A model generated the notes under the pieces. It worked only from the letters and a program-made list of their open reading frames with translations. It ran no database searches and was not told the DNA's origin. Shown here piece by piece: positions 52,759 through 62,091 of a stretch of 64,000 nucleotides of DNA. The position numbers and the translations under genes are program-made. This stretch comes from Leptolyngbya sp. FACHB-8. Its GTDB lineage: Bacteria; Cyanobacteriota; Cyanobacteriia; Elainellales; Elainellaceae. The stretch spans positions 1-64,000 of the forward strand of contig NZ_JACJOO010000037.1 in the NCBI RefSeq assembly GCF_014695575.1, read 5' to 3'. How positions within the stretch are numbered: the stretch's first letter is position 1; every line of letters begins with the position of its first letter.

Positions 52759-55254
52759 TTATCGGGCTACTGACGGGGCCTGTATCGGAAGTGGAGCCTT
52801 TGGATAAGCAATGCGCTGGTGGTTATACTCCTGCCAAACCTTCACGAATACATCAGCGATCATCGGCATCTCTTCACGCAGCAATCCAGAATTCGCAAGC
52901 TGTTTATCTTGCCAGCGCGCTTTGAGAATGCGATTGACCATAGCGAGAGCTTCCGTAGGGGTAGCGTCTTTGAGCGATCGCAACGCAGCCTCACAGGAAT
53001 CGGCCAGCATGACAATTCCCGTCTCCCGCGATTGTGGACTGGGGCCGTCATATTTGAAGTCGGACTCCTTCACCACTAGCTTTGGATTAGCCTTTGCTCG
53101 TTCCTGGGCTTGATGGTAGAAATACGCAATCACCATTGACCCCTGGTGTTCTGGGATGAAGGTTCGAACAGCCTTGGGCAAGCGGTATTTCTTTGCCATA
53201 GCCATCCCCAAAGTGACGTGCTTTTTGATGATGTCAGCACTCTTCCAGGGATCGTTGATCAGGTCATGCTTGTTAGGGCCACCCATCTGGTTCTCAATGA
53301 AGCCCAGCGGATCGTGCATCTTCCCAATGTCGTGATACAACGTCCCAGCTCGCACCAGTTCGACGTTGCAGCCCAATTTGCGAGCTGCTGCTTCGGCCAG
53401 GGTAGCGACAAATAGGGTGTGCTGGAAAGTACCGGGTGCTTCTGAGGCCAGCCGCTTCAGCAAAGGGCGATTGGGGTTGGAGAGTTCTGCCAGCCGAATT
53501 GGTGTGACTAAGTCAAATAATTGTTCCAGATAAGGGCTGAGGCCAAGAGCAGCAATGCTCCAGGCTACCCCCATGAGTGCCTGGGTCGCGGAAACCGCCA
53601 GCACGCTATAAAAGATAGGCGCCGACCATGGGCTTACAATCAAGCTCATGATCAGATAGGTAACGCCCTGAGTTAGGCCTACTGCGCCTCCCAGAAGGGC
53701 CAGTTCTTCGCGCGATCGCAACCGCCCCGCCATCATCGCTCCCAACAGTGAGGCAATAACACTGGCGGCTAAGTGTCGCCCTCCCAGATCCATCCCGATC
53801 GCTAAGCCTGTCCCCAGTAACGCCACCACCGTCGCCCCCAAAGCAGAGCCATAGAAGCTTCCGACCAGCAGCCCAACCAGAGGCAAGCTCGTCGCGGCAA
53901 TACCAGCGGTAGCGACCAGAGGTGTCGTTAGAGTCAACAGCGTCACCAGCCCATAATCTCGCCGCCGCAGGCCTGGGTGAAAGCGTCGTTCGACTAATAG
54001 AAAAACCCCAATTCCCCCGGCTACCAGGGAACCAAAACCAATCACCCCAACCCAATCAATCACCCGCTCACTCATACCAAAATGATCGAGCAGCACAAAT
54101 TCCCGCTGAGTAATGGGTTGCCCGGCTTCTACGATAATTTCTCCCCGCCGCACACTGACCATAACGGGTTCTACCTCCCGGGCTGCCTTCTCAGCCAACT
54201 GGCGGGTTTGCTCGGGATCTTGGATCAGATTTGCCTCCAGGGTTGTGAGCAGCATTTGTTTGACAATGGGTGCCGCCTCAGGGGGAAGTACCTCTTGAAC
54301 CTGGAAGGTCACGGCCTGTTCCAACAAATTGGAAGGCAGTCCGGGAGGAATGCCCTGGGTCAGCATCCGCTCTACAATCTGTCGGGCCGTGGATTTTGCC
54401 CCTAGCCAGGTAATATCAGGCAAATCGAGGAGTTGTGGAGACAGAAAGGCATCCTGAGCCGGGGGCTCGCTCACAAAGGTTGCACTCGCACTGGCATAAG
54501 CTTCGCGCGATCGCTGAATGGTCTGCTTCAGGGCTGAGTAGTCATCCGCTGAGGTGTAGCGGCGATAACTTTGCAGTTCCACAACAGCCAGAGCCTGAGG
54601 GGTAGAAGAGTCTTCAATGACTACCGCATTGGAGTTCCCCTCGACCTGCGTCAGAATCGCCTTCCACTCGGGCTCATGGGTCTGCCGCAGATATTGCTGA
54701 GTCGACGTTGACAAAATGGTGGGCGACACAAAAGGAAAAGCCCCTGCCTTTAAGCGCAGGGCATCACCTTCATCCATGAGCTGCTGAATTCGCTGATAGA
54801 TGCGTTGATTGACATCTGTATCAATCCGCAGCACTGGAACTGCACCGATCTTGGCAGATTGACGTTTTTCTTCAGTGGTTTCGCTATCAAAGACGGTCGC
54901 AAAATCGGGAGCCCGCAAGGTACGGGGGGAGGTTGTACCGACCGCCAGTTGAGGCTCATTGTAGAGTCGATACCCAATCGTGCTGGATAGAGACACGACT
55001 GCCAGAGTGAACAGGGCCACCGAGCTTGCCGAACGCGGACAGGGAGCTTTACGCCCCTTGGGCGTAGAGCAAACAAACTGACTCAAGGAATTTTGTAGCT
55101 GCTTAAACCGTGGGAACCACTCTGTGGCTGACTCCGAAGTGGTCTTGCCTGGTCCTGGAGTTGTGGGGTCCCAAAGGGAAGATAGAGCCCGTTTCTGACG
55201 ATCGCTCGCCAGCAGGCTCACCCAATCTTGAACTCGTCGTTGAAACGATTTCAT
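52759..55254 (-). CDS. 7TM-HD family phosphohydrolase, PgpH-like
   Basis: An 831-residue membrane protein. A first helix (about 84-103, SVALFTLAVVSLSSTIGYRL) is followed by a large extracytoplasmic 7TMR-HDED domain (about 105-400), seven membrane helices (about 400-590) and a cytosolic HD domain (FQHTLFVATLAEAA, GTLYHDIGKMHDP, DPWKSADIIKKHV, FIPEHQGSM, IVMLADSCEAALR). The PgpH type hydrolyses the second messenger c-di-AMP; by homology this is the likely role, unproved here. ATG 55254 is used; the preceding TTG is unlikely. The gap upstream (55255-55996) has only palindromes. Confidence 0.92.
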   Translation of the reverse strand: MKSFQRRVQDWVSLLASDRQKRALSSLWDPTTPGPGKTTSESATEWFPRFKQLQNSLSQFVCSTPKGRKAPCPRSASSVALFTLAVVSLSSTIGYRLYNEPQLAVGTTSPRTLRAPDFATVFDSETTEEKRQSAKIGAVPVLRIDTDVNQRIYQRIQQLMDEGDALRLKAGAFPFVSPTILSTSTQQYLRQTHEPEWKAILTQVEGNSNAVVIEDSSTPQALAVVELQSYRRYTSADDYSALKQTIQRSREAYASASATFVSEPPAQDAFLSPQLLDLPDITWLGAKSTARQIVERMLTQGIPPGLPSNLLEQAVTFQVQEVLPPEAAPIVKQMLLTTLEANLIQDPEQTRQLAEKAAREVEPVMVSVRRGEIIVEAGQPITQREFVLLDHFGMSERVIDWVGVIGFGSLVAGGIGVFLLVERRFHPGLRRRDYGLVTLLTLTTPLVATAGIAATSLPLVGLLVGSFYGSALGATVVALLGTGLAIGMDLGGRHLAASVIASLLGAMMAGRLRSREELALLGGAVGLTQGVTYLIMSLIVSPWSAPIFYSVLAVSATQALMGVAWSIAALGLSPYLEQLFDLVTPIRLAELSNPNRPLLKRLASEAPGTFQHTLFVATLAEAAARKLGCNVELVRAGTLYHDIGKMHDPLGFIENQMGGPNKHDLINDPWKSADIIKKHVTLGMAMAKKYRLPKAVRTFIPEHQGSMVIAYFYHQAQERAKANPKLVVKESDFKYDGPSPQSRETGIVMLADSCEAALRSLKDATPTEALAMVNRILKARWQDKQLANSGLLREEMPMIADVFVKVWQEYNHQRIAYPKAPLPIQAPSVAR

Positions 55255-55748
55255 CAATGCACAAATTCCTTAAGTGCGCAGGAATTACAACCGGCCTGAC
55301 ATGAAAATGCGTTACGACTCGCAACCAACCTTAACGAGTATTAGTATAAGTTGCTCAATCTCAGCGTGCGGGAAAATTTTCTTGATGCTATCCCTGATTA
55401 CGGCTTAACCATACTTTGGCCTGTCTTAGAAAAGATTTATTCTGGCCTCTAAAGCCAGAAAATAGACTGGGCATCAATTCTCCCCCATGGTAACCAGGTG
55501 AGAGCCCAAAGGATAAATTTCTTTAAGAATATCCCAGAAATTTTGACTTCAAAGAACTATTCATAAATCCCGACTGATTCCAATTCGCTTGTCATATTAG
55601 GTGAGATATCTATTATGTGAACATCTCATCTCAAAATACCGCTACTTACACACAGCATTTTGCGATCGGGCAAGGCGTATGAGACAGGGTTCCATGCCTC
55701 CCACTCTTACCTCGCTCGCTCGGAAATGCTGGACCCCAGTTCTGGATC

Positions 55749-55829
55749 GACCTGAGTTTGGGTTAGGGATTTTCAGGTGCGCTTTGCCCACTCAAAACGG
55801 ACACTTCAACTGCTCGAAACTGAGGGTGT
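55749..55829. repeat. Decayed family D element
   Basis: ACCTGAGTTTGGGTTAGGGA and CTGCTCGAAACTGAGGG resemble the family D ends; the inner palindrome is degraded (CAAAACGGACACTTCAACTG). Confidence 0.5.
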
Positions 55830-55854
55830 ATAAGGGTGTACCTTAAAGCTCGCT

Positions 55855-55900
55855 TAGAAGATTGTTTTTACGTGCGAAGCGCATAGAAAACAACCTTCTA
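55855..55900. repeat. Family E palindrome, copy 2
   Basis: TAGAAGATTGTTTTT and GAAAACAACCTTCTA pair with small mismatches; apex GTGC-GAA-GCGC. The preceding TTAAAGCTCGCT is identical to that at copy 1 (15530). Confidence 0.7.
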
Positions 55901-55916
55901 AAACAGCCCCTATTAA

Positions 55917-55999
55917 ACCTCAATTCGGGATAAGCCAATTGCCCTTTTTGGCGTACGCTTGGCGTGCCCATGAAAGGCCCTTAACTCAAACTCAGGTTA
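55917..55999. repeat. Family D element at a stop codon
   Basis: Ends ACCTCAATTCGGGATAAGCC and CTCAAACTCAGGTTA. The inner part has lost one palindrome arm. The final TTA is the TAA stop of the TIGR03943 gene. Confidence 0.72.
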
Positions 56000-56800
56000 G
56001 TAAGCATAGGGAACTTCGGGTTCAGGAATCGAGGCTAATTGGCGAGCTTGAATGACCAACTGGCGCTTTCCATTCAGCGTTTCGGTTATCATCTCCCCTT
56101 CTACCCGAAACCATTGGTCAGGGGTATAGGCTGTGCGATCGCCCTCCAGCTTCACAGGCATTGCCACCGGATACACATCAGCAGCACAGCATGTAATGAC
56201 AAACCGTGCCACCATCAAATAGTTCTTCGGCAAGTCAGATGGGTGAATGACAAAGCCTTCTACCTTAGCTGGCAACCCCTGGTAGGCATCGGGTTCGGGA
56301 TACACACTCAGCGTTCGCACCCAATCAATCAGAGTGCGATCCTCAGGGCGGGTACCGCTGCGAAAGGACTGGGGTTGCGATCGCGTCATCGCCAGCGTAT
56401 CGGTCACACCCCGGTCTAAAGCTACCTGGCTGGCAAATGCTTGGGGTGCAAACTGCAAACCAAATACGGCCACCGCCACGAGCAACGCACTACTCCACCC
56501 AGGGGGAAACAAATTAAAGTGCTGGGTTTGTGGGGTATCGGCGGTTAGGCGAACGTGGCGACTTGTCCCAAAGGCTTGAATTAGGCGAAATACTCCCAGA
56601 GCTGAGAGAAACACTCCAGCGACTACCGTCAGCCACACATAGCTGGGGTGCAATAAAACATTAATTCGGCCTGTAACCCAAAACCGCAGTAATAAAACCC
56701 CCCATAACAGAATGGCCAGGGTATCCAAAATAAAGCGCCAGGGTAGGCGACTCATAGGATTTTGGGGAGCCAGGGAGGGATAGGTGCGACGACGTGGCAT
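55997..56800 (-). CDS. TIGR03943 family membrane protein
   Basis: A 267-residue protein with two N-terminal membrane helices (about 22-40, FILDTLAILLWGVLLLRFWV; about 55-75) and a third near 103-120, then an extracytoplasmic C-terminal domain with FVITCCAADVYPVAM (paired Cys) typical of the family. It is the partner of the DUF318 permease encoded 21 bp upstream; the Bacillus pair YcgQ/YcgR is the best-known relative and is part of a zinc-related regulon. Transport function is inferred. Its stop lies in the end of a family D element. Confidence 0.87.
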   Translation of the reverse strand: MPRRRTYPSLAPQNPMSRLPWRFILDTLAILLWGVLLLRFWVTGRINVLLHPSYVWLTVVAGVFLSALGVFRLIQAFGTSRHVRLTADTPQTQHFNLFPPGWSSALLVAVAVFGLQFAPQAFASQVALDRGVTDTLAMTRSQPQSFRSGTRPEDRTLIDWVRTLSVYPEPDAYQGLPAKVEGFVIHPSDLPKNYLMVARFVITCCAADVYPVAMPVKLEGDRTAYTPDQWFRVEGEMITETLNGKRQLVIQARQLASIPEPEVPYAY

Positions 56801-56821
56801 AGGGGAATATCAGGCAGACCT

Positions 56822-57841
56822 TTAGTAAATGTAGAGATTCACAATCAACGTCAGCAAGAACGTCAATTGCCCTGCCAGGATGAACAGATAGGCGATCGCC
56901 CGCCCTCGAAACACCGACAGCATCAAAGCGGTGTTCTTAATATCCACCATAGGACCAAACACCAGGAAGGCCAGCAGGGAACCTGTGGTGAAGGTGGAGG
57001 CAAACGATAGGGCAAAGAAGGAATCAACGGTAGAGCAGATGGACACCAACCAGGCCAATACCATCATGGCCACAATTGAGGTAATTTGTCCCTGACCCAG
57101 GCTTAACACCACCTCTCGGGGAATCATCACCTGAATAATGGAAGCGATCGCCGTTCCCAATATTAAGACACCGCCCAGTTCGCGCATCTCTTGCACCACG
57201 TTGTCGAGCATCATCTGGAACCGCTCGGCTAGGGGCTTGGAAAGGACAGGATTGGGCATGAGGGCAAGCGCGGCTGTAGGGTCGTCCAGCTGAATCGGTC
57301 TACCAGGGCCCCCCAGCAGAAACGTACCCGATTGCAGCAAAGGCGAATTGCTCGCCCCTTTCGCCTTACGAGGGCGGGGGGCAGGAGCAGCTCGCGCGAC
57401 GTCAGATTGAAGTAATGGCCGTAAATCTGCCTGAGCACTGAATACCCAGCCAATAATGGTAGCAATGAGCAGGGTAAAGCCAACCCGCAAGAACACGACT
57501 TCAGGTTGACTCCGAAAGGCCGTCCAGGTAGCCCAAAAGACGATGGGGTTGACAGTGGGAGCCGCCAGCAAAAAACCGATCGCCATAGAAGCAGGAGCCC
57601 CCTGCGTAATCAGGCGCCGTGCTACGGGCACGTTGCCACACTCGCACACTGGGAACAGAAATCCAATCAAGCTACCCGCCAGCGCCGCCAAAAACGGATT
57701 TTTGGGTACCGCCGCCACCAATTTGCGTTCATCCACAAACAGCAGCAGGGCACTGGAAAACAAGACACCCAGTAGCAAAAAGGGTATTGCTTCAACGAGC
57801 AAGCTGAAAAACAGCGTCAGAGCACTATTAATTCGATCCAT
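56822..57841 (-). CDS. DUF318/ArsP_1-like permease
   Basis: A 339-residue permease with about eight membrane helices in two bundles joined by a hydrophilic loop (about 130-205). The first bundle has FPVCECGNVPVARRLITQGA with the family Cys-x-Cys-Gly motif and LLAAPTVNPIVFWATWTAF. The substrate is unproved: relatives include metal- or organoarsenical-exporting ArsP and the zinc-linked YcgR. It is co-transcribed with the TIGR03943 gene. Confidence 0.88.
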   Translation of the reverse strand: MDRINSALTLFFSLLVEAIPFLLLGVLFSSALLLFVDERKLVAAVPKNPFLAALAGSLIGFLFPVCECGNVPVARRLITQGAPASMAIGFLLAAPTVNPIVFWATWTAFRSQPEVVFLRVGFTLLIATIIGWVFSAQADLRPLLQSDVARAAPAPRPRKAKGASNSPLLQSGTFLLGGPGRPIQLDDPTAALALMPNPVLSKPLAERFQMMLDNVVQEMRELGGVLILGTAIASIIQVMIPREVVLSLGQGQITSIVAMMVLAWLVSICSTVDSFFALSFASTFTTGSLLAFLVFGPMVDIKNTALMLSVFRGRAIAYLFILAGQLTFLLTLIVNLYIY

Positions 57842-58002
57842 GCGATCGTGCTATACCAGAGCCAAAAAGATCATCCACCCATCCTAGCGGATGCGGCGAT
57901 CTTATCAGCAAGCAACAGGATCTGACGCCGGCTAAGGCGGCTTGGGAGAATAGCACGCCCTCAAGCCGCATTTTGGTACATCAACCGTTACCCAAATCAA
58001 CC

Positions 58003-58965
58003 CTAAACACGTTCATACACAGGTTGATGGGTATGAGATGCAGATTCGGGGCGATCGCTATAAATTCCCATAACGGTATCCAACAACTTCAGCGCATCCG
58101 CCTTAGGTCGCTGGAATGAATTGCGCCCAATGATCGAGCCAAAACCGCCGCCCTCATGAATGGCGCGAATTCCATTCAACAGCCCTTCATCGCTATCCGT
58201 TGGGCCACCCGAGAAAATCACAATGCGGCGACCATTAAACGCACACTGAACAATGTGACGAACTCGCTCCGCAGGTGTTGAGATCGGAATCTCATGCTTC
58301 TCATAAACCTTCCGGGCCGCATCCTGCTCCAGGTGATCCGATGGAATTTTCACCTTAATAATGTGGGCTCCCAGTTGAGCCGCAATCTGAGCCGCATACC
58401 CAGTCACGTCTACAGCGGTCTCACCCGCCTTACTCAAGCCAGAACCTCGAGGATATGACCAGACCACCACAACCAGCCCATGCCGCTTCGCTTCTTCGGC
58501 ATAGGCTCGAATTTGCTGGTACATCTCAAAGCGATGGGTAGAACCGGGGTAAATCGTAAAGCCAATCCCAGCACATCCGAGCCGTAAGGCATCTTGCACA
58601 CTACCCGTCAGAGCCTGCGTGGGATCGGCTTCATCCAGCAACACATCGTGGTCGTTCACCTTCAGGATAAGAGGAATGTCTCCTGCAAACTCTCGGGCTC
58701 CCGCTTCTAAAAAGCCGAGAGGTGCTGCATAGGCATTGCAACCCGCGTCAATTGCCAATTGAAAATGGTAGTGCGGGTCATAGGCTGGTGGATTGGGGCC
58801 AAAACTCCGAGCAGGCCCATGTTCAAAGCCCTGGTCTACAGGCAGAATGACCAGTTTTCCAGTCCCGGCTAATTTTCCGTGATTAAGGAGTCGGGCCAAA
58901 TTGGTGAGCGTGCCGGGGTTATCGCTGCCGTACCAGCTCAGAATCTCTTTTACACGTTGAGTCAT
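58003..58965 (-). CDS. Class I fructose-bisphosphate aldolase (DhnA/FbaB-like)
   Basis: Cleaves fructose-1,6-bisphosphate (and, in cyanobacteria, sedoheptulose bisphosphate may also be a substrate) through a Schiff base. The 320-residue protein shows VILPVDQGFEHGPARSFGP, ILKVNDHDVL, GFTIYPGS, VVVWSYPRGSG, the active-site Lys in HIIKVKIPSD, VIFSGGPTDSDEGLL and GSIIGRNSFQRP, the archaeal/FbaB type and not the plant type. It stands alone. A partial hairpin (GCGGCTTG/CAAGCCGC near 57936-57968) may end its transcript. Confidence 0.9.
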   Translation of the reverse strand: MTQRVKEILSWYGSDNPGTLTNLARLLNHGKLAGTGKLVILPVDQGFEHGPARSFGPNPPAYDPHYHFQLAIDAGCNAYAAPLGFLEAGAREFAGDIPLILKVNDHDVLLDEADPTQALTGSVQDALRLGCAGIGFTIYPGSTHRFEMYQQIRAYAEEAKRHGLVVVVWSYPRGSGLSKAGETAVDVTGYAAQIAAQLGAHIIKVKIPSDHLEQDAARKVYEKHEIPISTPAERVRHIVQCAFNGRRIVIFSGGPTDSDEGLLNGIRAIHEGGGFGSIIGRNSFQRPKADALKLLDTVMGIYSDRPESASHTHQPVYERV

Positions 58966-59261
58966 CGTTAAGTCCTCAATGCAACCAGATGTGGCGCGTT
59001 TGCATACTCGTCCTGCCCCGCAAACAAACGAACCGTGGCACGGCGGGGTAGGCTACCTTCCTTGTAACAACTCAGCTTAGAATCCGACCTCTGTAATGAG
59101 GATGGTCTTCTAACGTTCGATAGATGACTTTATAGTTCAGGTTGTTTACGCAAGGCGTGCTTCGAAATGCCTCAAAGTTAGTTTTTCGTGTGTCGGCTGC
59201 GAGAAAAGTTAACCTTTCCACCAGCGCTAATGCTGGGACGTTACGCTATAAAACCAGGAAA
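58966..59261. other. Divergent gap aldolase/Lgt-like gene
   Basis: About 296 bp that must hold two promoters; no long palindrome, RNA or gene is recognised. Confidence 0.4.
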
Positions 59262-60032
59262 ATGAGCCGGAGCACTCAGACTTCGCGATCGCCCATGCAA
59301 TTCCCCGTCTACTTAGGATTTGGCTCCTGGAAACTTCATCCACATTTCGTGTTTGAGTCCCTGGGATATGCGATCGCCCTACGATTACTCCTACGAAACA
59401 TTAAAAAGGACACCATCAGCGCATCCGATCGCAGTTCCGTTATCGTTGGGGGTCTCCTAGGAGCCTTGATAGGAGCGAAAGGATTGGTACTGCTGCAACA
59501 CATCAATCTGTTGTGGGAGCAGTGGCAGCAATGGCTCCTACTTATCCTGCAAGGTAAGACGGTGGTAGGGGCTTTACTGGGTGCGGTTGCGGGGGTTGAG
59601 TTAACCAAAATTTGGATTGGAGTTACCCGGTCTACGGGCGATGCATTTGTGTATCCGCTTATCGCGGGTACGGCGATCGGTCGGGTGGGGTGTTTCCTGA
59701 CGGGGTTGAGCGATCGCACCTACGGCATTGCCACCCGCCTCCCTTGGGGCGTTGATTTTGGTGATGGGATTCCGCGCCATCCGACACAGCTTTATGAAAT
59801 TGTGTTTCTGGTGGGGCTGGCAGGGGCGATCGCCCTCCGTAGCCGTTTTCCTCACTATTCGGGTGAGCTTTTCCAACTCTACCTGGCTTCTTATTTGAGC
59901 TTCCGTTTCTTCATTGATTTCCTCAAACCCGACTTTCATCCCATTCTGGGCATCAGTTTTATCCAAATCGCTTGTCTGTTGGGGTTGCTATATTGTCTGC
60001 GTCAGCTATCGCTACAGGTTTCTCCTCGTTAG
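59262..60032 (+). CDS. Lgt-like membrane protein (prolipoprotein diacylglyceryl transferase superfamily)
   Basis: A 256-residue multi-spanning protein related to Lgt, with AGTAIGRVGCFLTGLSD and PRHPTQLYEIVFLVGL matching the Lgt core (Arg in GRVGCF, His/Gln in HPTQLYE). The segment that in true Lgt carries the catalytic His (FHGG-type motif) reads QGKTVVGALLGAVAG here, with no His. It is therefore probably not a lipoprotein transferase. It lies 23 bp upstream of a tetraether-synthase-like radical SAM gene, so a role in lipid modification is suggested. ATG 59262 (after AGGA) is used; ATG 59295 (MQFPVYLG) is equally possible. Confidence 0.82.
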   Translation: MSRSTQTSRSPMQFPVYLGFGSWKLHPHFVFESLGYAIALRLLLRNIKKDTISASDRSSVIVGGLLGALIGAKGLVLLQHINLLWEQWQQWLLLILQGKTVVGALLGAVAGVELTKIWIGVTRSTGDAFVYPLIAGTAIGRVGCFLTGLSDRTYGIATRLPWGVDFGDGIPRHPTQLYEIVFLVGLAGAIALRSRFPHYSGELFQLYLASYLSFRFFIDFLKPDFHPILGISFIQIACLLGLLYCLRQLSLQVSPR

Positions 60033-60055
60033 TATTTTGGGATTGAACTTGTCCT

Positions 60056-61477
60056 ATGCCCACTCGCCCTTACACTTTCTACGCGCTCACCAATAGTCTG
60101 TGCTCCAAGTGCCTGAGTAAAGTAGAGGCAAAAATTATCTTCCAGGATGAGCAAGTGTACCTGGTCAAGCATTGCCCTGAGCATGGACGAGAAGACGTCC
60201 TCATTGCTGACGATGCAGAATACTATCGCCAGATTCAAGCTTTCCTGAAACCGGGGGATATGCCCCTGCGGTTCAACACTCCGATCAAGCATGGATGCCC
60301 CTACGACTGCGGCCTATGCCCCGATCATGAGCAACATAGCTGCCTGACGTTGGTGGAACTGACCGATCGCTGCAACCTCACCTGCCCCATCTGCTATGCC
60401 GACTCTGGCGTGGATGAGGTGAACTCGGCGCACCAACCCCGCCGCCATCGCAACCTTGCTGAAATTGAGCGAATGCTAGACGCTGTTGTAGCAAACGAAG
60501 GGGAACCTCAAGTCGTGCAACTGAGCGGTGGTGAACCCACGTTACACCCCGACTTTTTTGCTGTGATGGATCTGGTGAAAGACAGGCCTATTAAGCATTT
60601 GATGATTAATACCAATGGGTTGAGAATCGCACAGGATCGGGAATTTTGCGATCGCCTCCGCCAATACCAACCCGGCATCGAAATCTACCTGCAATTTGAC
60701 AGCTTCGAGGCCGAGGCTCTGCGTGAACTGCGAGGGGCCGATTTGCGGAATGTACGACAACAGGCGATCGCCCACCTCAACGAGTTCAATCTCTCCACCA
60801 CCCTGGTTGTCACCCTCAAAAAGGGATTGAACGACCACGAAATCGGCAAAATTATCGACTTCGCATTGAAACAACGGTGTGTGCGCGGAGTCACCTTCCA
60901 ACCCATTCAAATTGCAGGGCGGCTGGAGGGGTTTGATCCAAAGCGCGATCGCTACACCCTTACCGAAGTGCGTCGCGCCATTCTCGAACAAAGCCCACAC
61001 TTCAAACCCCAGGATATTCTGCCGGTTCCCTGCCATCCCGATTCTTTAGCCATGGCCTATGCACTTAAATTGGGCAGCAAGGTCATTCCGCTTACCGGGA
61101 TGTTTTCGACGCCAACCTTTGTGGATATGATGCCCAACTCCGTTCTGTATGAACAACATCCCGACTTAAAGCAACGGATCTTCGAGTTGTTCTCGACCAG
61201 CCACTCTCCAGCATCAGCCACAACATCCCTTCAACAACTTCTGTGCTGCTTACCGAAAGTCGCTGTACCTGCTGGATTGACCTATGAAAATATTTTCCGA
61301 ATTATGATTGTGCAATTTCTCGATGCGTATAACTTTGATGTGCGATCGGTGAAGCGATCGTGTATACATATTGCACATCCTGACGGACGCCTAATTCCCT
61401 TTGATACCTATAATCTCTTTTACCGAGAGGGAAGCGCTGGATATGAAAAAGTAATTCAGATGCAAAAAGCACACTAA
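60056..61477 (+). CDS. Radical SAM protein of the tetraether-synthase (Tes/MJ0619)-like family
   Basis: A 473-residue radical SAM enzyme. An N-terminal Cys pair (SLCSKCLSKVEAK; Cys16, Cys19) and HCPEHGRED form a zinc- or iron-binding lobe; HGCPYDCGLCPDHEQHSC (Cys81, Cys85, Cys88) is an auxiliary cluster site; LTDRCNLTCPICYADSG (Cys106, Cys110, Cys113) is the SAM cluster motif; VQLSGGEPTLHPDF is the GGE motif. This architecture matches the archaeal family that couples lipid tails through C-C bonds. The bacterial function is unknown. It probably shares an operon with the Lgt-like gene and perhaps the small membrane gene after it. Confidence 0.85.
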   Translation: MPTRPYTFYALTNSLCSKCLSKVEAKIIFQDEQVYLVKHCPEHGREDVLIADDAEYYRQIQAFLKPGDMPLRFNTPIKHGCPYDCGLCPDHEQHSCLTLVELTDRCNLTCPICYADSGVDEVNSAHQPRRHRNLAEIERMLDAVVANEGEPQVVQLSGGEPTLHPDFFAVMDLVKDRPIKHLMINTNGLRIAQDREFCDRLRQYQPGIEIYLQFDSFEAEALRELRGADLRNVRQQAIAHLNEFNLSTTLVVTLKKGLNDHEIGKIIDFALKQRCVRGVTFQPIQIAGRLEGFDPKRDRYTLTEVRRAILEQSPHFKPQDILPVPCHPDSLAMAYALKLGSKVIPLTGMFSTPTFVDMMPNSVLYEQHPDLKQRIFELFSTSHSPASATTSLQQLLCCLPKVAVPAGLTYENIFRIMIVQFLDAYNFDVRSVKRSCIHIAHPDGRLIPFDTYNLFYREGSAGYEKVIQMQKAH

Positions 61478-61544
61478 TTTCATGTGTACGAAATACGCAA
61501 AAAATTAGGGCAAACAGAATCACATCAATATACCCATCAAGATC

Positions 61545-61880
61545 ATGACTGAAGATAGGCCATCCAACGAATTCGTCGAAATTCTTAAAGGCATTGGGTT
61601 ACTGATTCTACATCACATTCTGGCCGTATCTGTCATTGGTATTGTGGGACTTGTCATTGGCATATTGTTTGGCGAAAATGGAGTCTTTCAGATTTGGGCT
61701 ATGGGAGCAGTAGGGTTCTTTTTATTGCAATTAGCCTATGTCATTCCATTAGCCCTGAGATTAAAACGCCAGGGTAAAACCGGCATGATGAAAGGCGTTA
61801 TTATTGGTGCCACAATTACCGCTCTCCTCAATGGGACATGTTCCTTTATGGTCTTCCGAGCAGTGTCGTTTTATTTGTGA
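61545..61880 (+). CDS. Small membrane protein, function unknown
   Basis: A 111-residue protein with three hydrophobic segments (about 16-40, LLILHHILAVSVIGIVGLVI; about 49-70; about 85-108) and short polar ends. No family recognised. It follows the radical SAM gene by 67 bp in the same direction and ends in a strong terminator, so it may be the last gene of that operon. Confidence 0.72.
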   Translation: MTEDRPSNEFVEILKGIGLLILHHILAVSVIGIVGLVIGILFGENGVFQIWAMGAVGFFLLQLAYVIPLALRLKRQGKTGMMKGVIIGATITALLNGTCSFMVFRAVSFYL

Positions 61881-61906
61881 TCCATGAATCCAGAGAGCTC
61901 TGAGCC

Positions 61907-61942
61907 AAAGAAGGCGGCACTCCTGAGAGTGCCGCCTTTCTT
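61907..61942 (+). terminator. Terminator after the small membrane gene
   Basis: AAGGCGGCACTC and GAGTGCCGCCTT pair around CTGA, with extended A/T pairing (AAAG/CTTT) outside. It lies 5 bp before the end of the first tRNA-Thr, so it may insulate both transcripts. Confidence 0.75.
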
Positions 61943-61946
61943 AAAA

Positions 61947-62018
61947 AGCCCGTGGCGAGGATTGAACTCGCGACCTCACCCTTACCAAGGGTGTGCTCTA
62001 CCACTGAGCCACACGGGC
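61947..62018 (-). tRNA. trnT: tRNA-Thr (GGU), copy 1
   Basis: The minus strand folds into a cloverleaf: acceptor GCCCGTG/CACGGGC, D arm GCTCAGTGGTAGAGC, anticodon arm CACCC-TTGGTAA-GGGTG with anticodon GGT, and T arm GCGAG-TTCAATC-CTCGC. The discriminator is T and CCA is not encoded. It differs from copy 2 only by a compensated pair in the T stem. Confidence 0.96.
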
Positions 62019-62091
62019 ATGGAGTCGGAATAATAGGCTCTAAGCTCAAAATAACTCAGAGTTAGAGCCTACAATCCAACTGTTTTGTGGA

